Assembly: GCA_902796785.1 (NCBI GenBank)
Contig: CADBQJ010000276.1
Span: forward strand, 1 to 7,498
Source: Fibrobacter succinogenes
Lineage (GTDB): Bacteria; Fibrobacterota; Fibrobacteria; Fibrobacterales; CADBQJ01
Length of the DNA: 7,498 nucleotides
Direction of reading: 5' to 3'
Position numbers and translations under genes: made by a program
Notes under the pieces: model-generated
What the model saw: only the letters and a program-made list of their open reading frames with translations
The model's database searches: none
Told to the model about the DNA's origin: nothing
Shown here: positions 1 through 5,180 of the stretch, one piece after another
Numbering within the stretch: the stretch's first letter is position 1
Layout: each line of letters opens with the position of its first letter

Positions 1-566
1 CGCCGGCCGCCCCGGCCGCGCAGCCCGCGCGCCCCCGCGCGCAGATCCGCCACCGCGCGGTGCAGGAGACCGTCCAGCGCTGGGCGGAGATCCTGAACGA
101 CCTCGCGGTCTACCAGCCCACGCTGGGGCTGCGGCTCTTCGGGACCGACGCGCAGGCGGGCCCCTTCGACGAAACGCCCTTCTCGCTGACGGTGGTCTTC
201 CCGCCGCAGAAGCAGGAGGACTTCGAGTTCCTGCGCCGGCGGCCCGACCTGCAGCGGAACATCGCCGACTACTTCCGCGAGGTGCTGGAGCGGCCCGTCG
301 AGCTCAAGCTGGACCAGACCGCGCGGCGCGACACCTCGGGCATGCAGCGCGTCCTGGAGCAGCGCATCGAGCTCACTCCGGGCGGCACCTACGAAATCGA
401 CCTCGGCAGCGTGCCGCTCCTCAAGCGGCTGCAGGAGCTCTTCGACGCGAAACTGGTCTCCACCCGGCCGATGGCGGGGACCGAAACAGGAGAAAAAGAT
501 GAACATCCAGAAGATGATGAAGGATATGCAGAAGATGCAGAGCAAGCTGATGCAGGCCCAGGCTGA
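1..566 (+). CDS. dnaX: DNA polymerase III subunit gamma/tau, C-terminal part (5' end outside window)
   Basis: This is the 3' end of an open frame that runs in from the left edge; the first full codon is at position 3. DnaX is the clamp-loader ATPase subunit of the replicative polymerase. The ATPase domains lie outside the window. The visible part starts with a Pro/Ala-rich linker (about 3-59). An alpha/beta domain follows (about 69-320) with the pattern of DnaX C-terminal domains: a conserved Trp at 81-83, a hydrophobic strand reading LTVVFPP, and an N-x-x-I-x-x-Y-F helix before VELKL. A terminal motif, VPLLKRLQELFDAKLVSTRP (about 411-470), resembles the short motif that ends many tau proteins. 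The last 22 codons or so are acidic and overlap the next gene. The ybaB/ebfC gene directly downstream is the classic dnaX neighbour and supports the call. The GTG at 60 is internal to the frame, not a start. Identification rests on the C-terminal pattern plus context. Confidence 0.75.
   Translation, partial: PAAPAAQPARPRAQIRHRAVQETVQRWAEILNDLAVYQPTLGLRLFGTDAQAGPFDETPFSLTVVFPPQKQEDFEFLRRRPDLQRNIADYFREVLERPVELKLDQTARRDTSGMQRVLEQRIELTPGGTYEIDLGSVPLLKRLQELFDAKLVSTRPMAGTETGEKDEHPEDDEGYAEDAEQADAGPG
488..492 (+). promoter_or_regulatory. Shine-Dalgarno site for ybaB, inside dnaX
   Basis: AGGAG lies six bases before the ATG at 499, within the last codons of dnaX. It fixes the ybaB start despite the 68-nt overlap. 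A run of five A bases separates it from the start codon. The layout suggests translational coupling of the two genes. Confidence 0.75.
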
Positions 567-804
567 TCTGCAGAACCGGGACTTCACGGCGGAAGCCGGC
601 GGCGGCGCGGTCAGCCTGACCATCGACGGCAACGGCAAGCTCAAGGCGCTCAAGCTGGATCCCAAGGTCGTCGACCCCGAGGACGTGGAGGCGCTGGAGG
701 ACCTCGTCATCGCGGCGTTCCAGAGCGCCTTCGCGCAGCGCGAATCGGCCACGCAGCAGCTGGTGGGCAGCGTCACCGGCGGCATGAAGATCCCCGGGCT
801 CTAG
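499..804 (+). CDS. ybaB: YbaB/EbfC family nucleoid-associated protein
   Basis: A 101-residue protein with the length and features of the YbaB/EbfC family, small dimeric DNA-binding proteins of the nucleoid. It opens with a Met/Lys/Gln-rich helix (MNIQKMMKDMQKMQ, residues 1-24). A Gly-rich turn and beta strands follow (AEAGGGAVSLTIDGNGKLKALKLDP, about 31-55, cited from the family pattern). Then comes the helix beginning PEDVEALEDLVIAAFQSA, and the family's usual Gly/Met ending TGGMKIPGL. The ATG at 499 is chosen for its AGGAG ribosome site and because it gives the expected family length. The gene overlaps the end of dnaX in another frame by 68 nt, much longer than the usual few-base overlap. 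In many bacteria recR follows; here the next gene is dxs on the opposite strand, so the operon seems to end here. Confidence 0.95.
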   Translation: MNIQKMMKDMQKMQSKLMQAQADLQNRDFTAEAGGGAVSLTIDGNGKLKALKLDPKVVDPEDVEALEDLVIAAFQSAFAQRESATQQLVGSVTGGMKIPGL

Positions 805-830
805 GCCCGGGCGACCGCCGCCCGCGCGGT
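793..830. terminator. Candidate terminator hairpins between convergent ybaB and dxs
   Basis: A perfect 7-bp G/C inverted repeat, CCCGGGC (793-799) and GCCCGGG (805-811), has a 5-base loop that contains the ybaB stop codon. A second repeat, ACCGC (814-818) and GCGGT (826-830), follows and is trailed by TTCCCCTATTT on the + strand. The convergent setting favours termination. Neither side has a good T-run, so an intrinsic terminator is not certain. Confidence 0.4.
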
Positions 831-835
831 TTCCC

Positions 836-2740
836 CTATTTCGATTCCAGAAGGCCGCGGACCGTCTTCGCGACGGACGCGGCGTCGTAGCCGCATTCGG
901 CCCAGAGCTCGGCCTGCGTGCCGTGCTCCACGAACCGGTCGGGAATCCCCAGCCGGACGACGTGCGCGGAGATCCCGCGGTCGGCGAGATGTTCCAGCAC
1001 GGCGCTCCCCGCGCCTCCGGCGAGGCAGCCGTCCTCGACCACCACGACGTGGCGGAAGTTCCGGGCCGCCTCCTCCACCATCTCCCCGTCGAGGGGCTTG
1101 GCGAAGCGCAGGTCCCAATGGGCCGCGCGGATTCCCTCGCGTTCCAGCTCGTCGCAGGCCGCGGCGACCTGCATGCCGGCCGCGCCGACGGAGAGGACGA
1201 CGACGTCCTCGCCGTCGCGGAGCTTGCGCCCCTTGCCCACGGGAATCTCCTCGAGCGGGCATTCCCAGTCGACCTTGCAGCCGCGGCCGCGCGGATAGCG
1301 GATGGCGAAGGGCCCCTTTCCGGGCAGCTGCGCGGTGTACATCATCCGCCGCAGCTCGTGCTCGTCCATCGGGGCGGCCACGGTCATGTTGGGGACGAGG
1401 CGCAGGAAGGCCAGGTCGAAGGCGCCGTGGTGGGTGGCGCCGTCCGCGCCGACGAGCCCCGCGCGGTCGAGGCAGAGGACCACGGGCAGCTTCTGCAGCG
1501 CGACGTCGTGGACGATCTGGTCGTAGGCGCGCTGCGAGAAGGAGGAGTAGATGTTGCAGAAGGGGATCATCCCGCGGATCGCCATGCCCGCGGCGAAGGT
1601 GACGGCGTGCTGCTCGCAGATGCCCACGTCGAAGGCGCGGTCGGGCATCTCCTCCATCATCCACTTGAGCGAGCATCCGGTGGGCATGGCCGGCGTGATG
1701 CCGACGACGGCGTCGTTCGCCCTGGCCAGCTCGATGATCGTGCGTCCGAAGACGTCCTGGAACTTGGGCGGCTGCGGCCCGGATTCGGGCGCCGCGTTGG
1801 TCTTGCCGCTGGCGGGGTCGAAGTTGCCCGCGGTGGCGTGCCAGTAGGTCGGGGCCTGCTCGGCGGGCGTGTAGCCCTTGCCCTTGACCGTGGAGAGGTG
1901 CAGCAGCTTGGGCCCGGGGATCTTGCGCAGGTCCTCGAAGACCTTCACCAGGTGGAGGACGTCGTGGCCGTCGATGGGGCCGAAGTAGCGGAAGCCCAGC
2001 GCCTCGAAGATGTTGCTCTGCGCGGAGACCGCCCCCTTGATCGCCTTCTCCAGGCGGCCGGCGACGGTCTGCGCCACGCTGCCCACGTTGCCCTTCTTGA
2101 AGCGGTCGAAGGCGTTCCACACCTCGTCGCGCACGCGGTTGTAGGCGCCGGAGGCGGTGACGTCGGTCAGGTAGTGCTGCAGCGCGCCGACCGGCGAGTC
2201 GATCGACATGTTGTTGTCGTTGAGGACGACGAGCAGGTCGGCGTTCTTCAGGCCGCCGGCGTTGTTGAGCCCCTCGAAGGCCAGGCCGCCGGTGAGCGCG
2301 CCGTCGCCGATGACGGCCACGGAGCGGGCGTTGGAGCCGCTCTGCGCGTTGGCGACGGCCATGCCGAGCGCCGCGGAGATCGAGGTGGAGCTGTGGCCGA
2401 CGCCGAAGGAGTCGTAGGGCGACTCCTCGGGCCTGGGGAACGGCGCGAGCCCGCCCAGCCGGCGGCTGGTGCAGAGCCTGTCGCGGCGCCCGGTCAGCAC
2501 CTTGTGGCCGTAGGCCTGGTGGCCGACGTCCCAGACGATCTGGTCGAACGGGGTCTTGTAGACGTAGTGCAGCGCGACGGTGAGCTCGACCACGCCGAGG
2601 CTGCTGGCGAAGTGGCCCTCGTGGCGCGAGGCGTGCTGGATGAGGAACTCGCGCAGCTCGGCGCAGAGCTGCGGCAGCCGTTCCGGCTCGAGCTTCCGCA
2701 GGTCCGCGGGATCGTCGATTGCGTCGAGGAGCGCGCCCAT
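836..2740 (-). CDS. dxs: 1-deoxy-D-xylulose-5-phosphate synthase
   Basis: A full-length (634 aa) thiamine-diphosphate enzyme. It condenses pyruvate with glyceraldehyde 3-phosphate to DXP, the first step of the MEP isoprenoid pathway and a precursor for thiamine and pyridoxal. Visible family hallmarks: GHFASSLG (His43), DVGHQAYGHK (His74), GVGHSSTSIS (His116), and the ThDP/Mg motif from GDG at 145-147 to N174/N176. In the second half are DVGICEQHAV with the cofactor-activating Glu376, LDRAGLVGADGATHHGAFD (Arg426, His437) and RYPRG (Arg484). No key residue appears to be missing. The C-terminal transketolase domain runs to the end. The start ATG lies 4 nt after the stop of the upstream methyltransferase gene, with an AAGG about 9 nt before it, so translational coupling is likely. 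It is the last gene of the - strand cluster and converges on ybaB. Confidence 0.98.
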   Translation of the reverse strand: MGALLDAIDDPADLRKLEPERLPQLCAELREFLIQHASRHEGHFASSLGVVELTVALHYVYKTPFDQIVWDVGHQAYGHKVLTGRRDRLCTSRRLGGLAPFPRPEESPYDSFGVGHSSTSISAALGMAVANAQSGSNARSVAVIGDGALTGGLAFEGLNNAGGLKNADLLVVLNDNNMSIDSPVGALQHYLTDVTASGAYNRVRDEVWNAFDRFKKGNVGSVAQTVAGRLEKAIKGAVSAQSNIFEALGFRYFGPIDGHDVLHLVKVFEDLRKIPGPKLLHLSTVKGKGYTPAEQAPTYWHATAGNFDPASGKTNAAPESGPQPPKFQDVFGRTIIELARANDAVVGITPAMPTGCSLKWMMEEMPDRAFDVGICEQHAVTFAAGMAIRGMIPFCNIYSSFSQRAYDQIVHDVALQKLPVVLCLDRAGLVGADGATHHGAFDLAFLRLVPNMTVAAPMDEHELRRMMYTAQLPGKGPFAIRYPRGRGCKVDWECPLEEIPVGKGRKLRDGEDVVVLSVGAAGMQVAAACDELEREGIRAAHWDLRFAKPLDGEMVEEAARNFRHVVVVEDGCLAGGAGSAVLEHLADRGISAHVVRLGIPDRFVEHGTQAELWAECGYDAASVAKTVRGLLESK

Positions 2741-2744
2741 CCTG

Positions 2745-3704
2745 CTACGCCTTGCGGGAATTCCAGAGGAGGGAGGCCACGATGCCGTGGGCCACGGCCA
2801 CGTTGAGGCTTTCGAGGCGGTCGTTCATCGGGATGCGGACCGTTTCGTCGGCGGCGTCGATCAGCCGCTGGTCCGCGCCGTTGCCCTCGTTGCCGACGAG
2901 GAACGCCACGCGCTTGCGCATCTTGATCTCGTCGAGCGAGCTGCGCGCGTGCGGCGAGGTGGCGACGATGGTGAATCCCTTGCTGCGGAGGAACTGGATG
3001 CGCTCCGTCAGGTCGCAGCCCGATTCGAAGGGGACCTTGAGGAAGGTGCCGGAGGAGCCGCGCACCGCCTTGGGGTTGAAGGGGTCCACCGTGCCGCGGC
3101 CGAGGACGACGGCGTCCATGCCGAAGGCCAGCGACGTGCGGAAGATGGCGCCCAGGTTGCCCGGGTCCTGCACCGAGTCGACCAGCGTGACCAGGTGGGC
3201 GCTGTCCCAGTTGGGCTTGAGCGCGGCCTGGTTGCAGACCGCCACGATCCCCTGGTGGGAGACGGTGGTGGCGAGGTAGTCGATCTCCTCGGCGGAGACG
3301 GTTTCGGGCTCGATGCCGGCCTTGGCCAGCAGGCGCGAGAGGTCGGGGTTGGAGAAGGCGGGCGAGAGCACCACCTTCACGATGATCCCGGGCGAGCTCT
3401 TGGCCACCTCCTCCACGCAGCGGACGCCTTCCAGGAGGAAGCGGGCCTCCTTGGAGCGGCCCTTGTCGGTCTTGAGGAGCGCGAGGCGGCGGATCCACGG
3501 GCGGATCTCGACGTCGCGGCGGTCGCGTTCGTTCCGGTCGCGACGGACGAAGTATTCGGGGGCGCGGCCGGGGCGGCGGTCGCCGAAGGGGCGGCCGGAC
3601 CTGGGGCCGCGGGGCGCGGAGCCGGCGTCGCCGCCGTCGCGCGGAGCCACTCTCCGGAATCCGTCGTCCCAGGGGGCTTTCTGGTTCTGGTTTTCTTCGG
3701 CCAT
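2745..3704 (-). CDS. SpoU/TrmH-family RNA 2'-O-methyltransferase
   Basis: A 319-aa SAM-dependent methyltransferase of the knotted SPOUT class, which methylates ribose 2'-OH groups in rRNA or tRNA. All three SpoU motifs are visible. Motif 1 is DSVQDPGNLGAIFRTSLAFG, with Asn183 and catalytic Arg189. Motif 2 is FLVGNEGNGAD (269-278, with Glu273). Motif 3 is IPMNDRLESLNVAVAHGIV, with Ser299-Leu300-Asn301 at the knot. A substrate-binding domain precedes the knot (about 75-160). Residues 1-65 form an extra, probably disordered tail rich in Arg, Gly, Pro and Asp. The protein resembles RlmB (23S rRNA G2251) and TsnR types, but the target cannot be decided from sequence alone, so no symbol is given. 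The ATG at 3704 has GGAG six bases upstream and lies 16 nt after the ispA stop. It sits between ispA and dxs, apparently in one operon. Confidence 0.92.
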   Translation of the reverse strand: MAEENQNQKAPWDDGFRRVAPRDGGDAGSAPRGPRSGRPFGDRRPGRAPEYFVRRDRNERDRRDVEIRPWIRRLALLKTDKGRSKEARFLLEGVRCVEEVAKSSPGIIVKVVLSPAFSNPDLSRLLAKAGIEPETVSAEEIDYLATTVSHQGIVAVCNQAALKPNWDSAHLVTLVDSVQDPGNLGAIFRTSLAFGMDAVVLGRGTVDPFNPKAVRGSSGTFLKVPFESGCDLTERIQFLRSKGFTIVATSPHARSSLDEIKMRKRVAFLVGNEGNGADQRLIDAADETVRIPMNDRLESLNVAVAHGIVASLLWNSRKA

Positions 3705-3720
3705 GGGTGTCTCCGTCGCG

Positions 3721-4614
3721 CTAGTTCGCGCGCTTGACGATGAATTCGGCGATGTCGCGCAGCACGGTCGTGTCCGCGCGGACGGATTCGAGCGCCTCGA
3801 GCGCCTGTTCGACGAGCTCGTTCGCCCGCTTGCGGGAGGCCTCCACGCCGATCAGCGCCGGATAGGTGGCCTTGCCCAGCTCGATGTCGGAGCCGGCGTC
3901 CTTGCCCAGCTGCTCGGTGGTGGAGACCACGTCGAGCACGTCGTCGACCACCTGGAACGCCAGGCCGATCCTGCGGCCGTAGCGGGCCAGCGCGTCGATG
4001 TCGGACTGGGAGGCGCCGGCGATCTGCGCGCCGATGACCAGCGAGGCCTCGATGAGGCAGGCGGTCTTGCAGTCGTGGATGTAGTCCACCGTGTCGAGGT
4101 CGACCTTCTTCCCCTCGGACTCGATGTCGGTGATCTCGCCGCCGATCATCCCGTAGGTGCCCAGCGCGCGGGCCATGGTGCCGACCACTTCGGGGACGCC
4201 GGTCCGGGAGAGGAGCTCGAAGGCGAGGACGCAGAGGGCGTCGCCGGCCATGACGGCCGTGGCCTCGTCGTACTGGCAGTGCGCGGTGGGGCGCCCGCGG
4301 CGGAGGTCGTCGTCGTCCACGCAGGGAAGGTCGTCGTGGATGAGCGAGAAGGTGTGGAACATCTCCAGCGCGGAGGTGGCCAGGAAGATCTCGTCGCCCT
4401 TTCCGCCCAGCGCCTTCCAGGCGGCGTAGCAGAGGCCGGGGCGCAGGCGCTTGCCGCCGGCGAACACCGAATAGCGCATTGCTTCGTGGAGGCGGGAGGG
4501 CCGGTCGGTCGTCGGCGGGAGGTTGCGGTCGAGTTCCGCGTTCACCTTGACGCTGATGGTCTTCAGATACTCCTCGGCGGCGGCTGCGCGCCGGTCGGAC
4601 TCGGACGGGCTCAT
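3721..4614 (-). CDS. ispA: Polyprenyl synthetase (farnesyl/geranylgeranyl diphosphate synthase)
   Basis: A 297-aa trans-prenyltransferase that joins IPP to allylic diphosphates, making FPP (or GGPP) for quinone, undecaprenyl and carotenoid synthesis. In order: GGKRLRPG (53-60); the first Asp-rich motif DDLPCVDDDDLRRGRPT (Asp94, Asp95, Asp100) with the two-residue insertion of bacterial type II enzymes; Lys183-Thr184; the second Asp-rich motif FQVVDDVLDV (Asp224, Asp225, Asp228); and GKDAGSDIELGKATYP near the end. Phe89, five residues before the first motif, is aromatic as expected for a short-chain product. One oddity: the usual GGQxxD motif reads GGEITD (158-163), so Gln is replaced by Glu. 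The start at 4614 is preferred over an in-frame ATG at 4680. It has a strong AAGGAG seven bases upstream, whereas the 4680 codon lies inside the 6S RNA 3' arm. FPP versus GGPP specificity is not certain. Confidence 0.93.
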   Translation of the reverse strand: MSPSESDRRAAAAEEYLKTISVKVNAELDRNLPPTTDRPSRLHEAMRYSVFAGGKRLRPGLCYAAWKALGGKGDEIFLATSALEMFHTFSLIHDDLPCVDDDDLRRGRPTAHCQYDEATAVMAGDALCVLAFELLSRTGVPEVVGTMARALGTYGMIGGEITDIESEGKKVDLDTVDYIHDCKTACLIEASLVIGAQIAGASQSDIDALARYGRRIGLAFQVVDDVLDVVSTTEQLGKDAGSDIELGKATYPALIGVEASRKRANELVEQALEALESVRADTTVLRDIAEFIVKRAN

Positions 4615-4621
4615 GCAAAAA

Positions 4622-4627
4622 CTCCTT
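4622..4627 (-). promoter_or_regulatory. Shine-Dalgarno site that fixes the ispA start
   Basis: On the - strand AAGGAG is followed by seven bases and then the ATG at 4614. It excludes the longer reading that would begin at 4680 within the 6S RNA. Confidence 0.8.
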
Positions 4628-4654
4628 GGGCTCGGTGGCCCCTGGCGAACCCCG

Positions 4655-4669
4655 AAAATAGAAAAAAGA
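4655..4669 (-). terminator. T-rich tract at the 3' end of 6S RNA
   Basis: Immediately after the 3' arm of the 6S closing helix the - strand reads UCUUUUUUCUAUUUU. A helix followed by U-rich RNA is the form of an intrinsic terminator or RNA 3' end. The helix here is long-range (it closes the whole 6S RNA), so termination efficiency cannot be judged. ispA starts only about 40 nt further on with no clear promoter of its own, so some readthrough is likely. Confidence 0.45.
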
Positions 4670-4835
4670 GCAACGCCCATCCGCGAGTCGAAGCCACGTA
4701 CTCCATGTACGAAATTTGGCGTTCCTCCCGGAGATTGACCTTCTCGGACGTGGCCGAGCCTGATCGCGCAGCGGGAAAGTGTCCGCCTGGCATCGAATTA
4801 ACAAGTCGGGCGTCGAAACGGATGGACGTTGCCCC
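4667..4835 (-). ncRNA. ssrS: 6S RNA
   Basis: 6S RNA mimics an open promoter and sequesters the housekeeping RNA polymerase holoenzyme, mainly in stationary phase. The 221-nt gap between zapA and ispA folds into the 6S rod. The 5' arm (4819-4835) pairs with the 3' arm (4667-4683) in a 17-bp closing helix with only G-U wobbles. The terminal hairpin CTCGG-CCACGT-CCGAG (4743-4758), followed by AAGG, is close to the E. coli GCUCGGUCCGUCCGAGAAG element. Below it GAUC pairs with GGUC, and UUUCCCG (4772-4778) pairs with CGGGAGG (4724-4730). A bubble follows, whose 3' side carries a small hairpin, CGTAC-ATGGA-GTACG (4697-4711). The length, about 169 nt, is within the family range. A T-rich tract follows the 3' end. 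Its place directly after zapA is the known proteobacterial synteny. Exact ends are inferred from the helix. Confidence 0.92.
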
Positions 4836-5141
4836 TTATGGAATATCGCTTTTTTCCAGCAGCTCCGCAAGCGCTTTCAGCCGCTTGTCGGCCTCCTCGC
4901 GCTCGAGGCGGAGCTCGTCGGCCTTTTTCCGGCTTTCCAGCAGCTCTCCGCAGACCACCAGGAACGGCAGGAGGACCCGCTGGGGGTCGTCGACGGCGGG
5001 GCCCACGCCCAGCGCGGCGAGCCGTTCCTCGGCGAAGGCGACCAGCTCGGCCAGGGTGGCCTCGTCGAGGTCGGTGCGGATCGACAGGCTCTGCCCGCAA
5101 AGGGAGATGGTCTTTTTGCGAAGCGCTTCTCCTTCGACCAT
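4836..5141 (-). CDS. zapA: Cell division protein ZapA
   Basis: A 101-aa protein with ZapA length and layout. An N-terminal globular part carries the strand pattern TISLCGQSLSIRTDLDEA and the helix LAELVAFAEERLAAL. A long C-terminal charged helix follows, probably a coiled coil (about 58-98), with the typical LLPFLVVCGELLESRKKADEL region. ZapA binds FtsZ at midcell and cross-links protofilaments into the Z ring. The ATG at 5141 has GGAGG six bases upstream. The gene lies 39 nt after the coiled-coil gene and its TAA is immediately followed by the 5' end of the 6S RNA. Both neighbours fit the known zapB-zapA-ssrS arrangement, and pheT further upstream is also a common zapA neighbour. Sequence similarity within this family is weak, so context carries part of the call. 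Confidence 0.85.
   Translation of the reverse strand: MVEGEALRKKTISLCGQSLSIRTDLDEATLAELVAFAEERLAALGVGPAVDDPQRVLLPFLVVCGELLESRKKADELRLEREEADKRLKALAELLEKSDIP
4842..4870 (-). promoter_or_regulatory. Candidate sigma70-type promoter for 6S RNA, inside the zapA 3' end
   Basis: On the - strand TTGCGG (4870-4865) is followed by a 17-base spacer and GATATT (4847-4842). The first G of the closing helix (4835) is then seven bases downstream of the -10 box. Matches are partial (TTG of TTGACA; ATA and the final T of TATAAT), but the spacing and position are ideal. It lies within the last codons of zapA. Confidence 0.4.
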
Positions 5142-5180
5142 GGATGCCCTCCGTGGGGTGGCGGATTCGGCCGGAGCGGC

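Noticed and set aside
1..45. CG-rich short repeats at the left edge (CCGGCCGCC, GCGCGCCCCC)
   Set aside because: They are codons for a Pro/Ala-rich linker in DnaX, not an independent repeat element.
488..501. Programmed frameshift site at the end of dnaX (A-run after an SD-like AGGAG, as in the E. coli gamma/tau switch)
   Set aside because: The run has five A bases, not the A AAA AAG heptamer. Entry into the ybaB frame would need a +1 shift rather than -1. The site is at the very end of the gene, so no gamma-length product would result. The AGGAG is explained by ybaB initiation.
923..2806. A 627-codon open frame on the + strand, antisense to dxs
   Set aside because: It is a shadow of dxs: third positions are so GC-rich that stops are rare in the opposite frame. 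The product is a low-complexity Val/Gly/Asp/Arg string with no domain, and dxs on the other strand is unmistakable.
4615..4680. A longer ispA start at 4680, adding 22 residues
   Set aside because: The ATG is part of the 6S 3' helix arm. The ATG at 4614 has a strong AAGGAG and gives the usual family N-terminus.
4611..4793. A 60-codon - strand ORF in the zapA-ispA gap, possible small membrane protein
   Set aside because: It lies almost wholly inside the 6S RNA fold, and the hydrophobic stretch (ALLFFLFSGF) is just the RNA's T-rich 3' flank read in frame. I noted no convincing ribosome site for it.
3377..4870. A 497-codon - strand frame overlapping ispA and the methyltransferase
   Set aside because: It is an out-of-frame reading of two clear genes and is extremely Arg/Pro-rich. 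It has no supporting motif.
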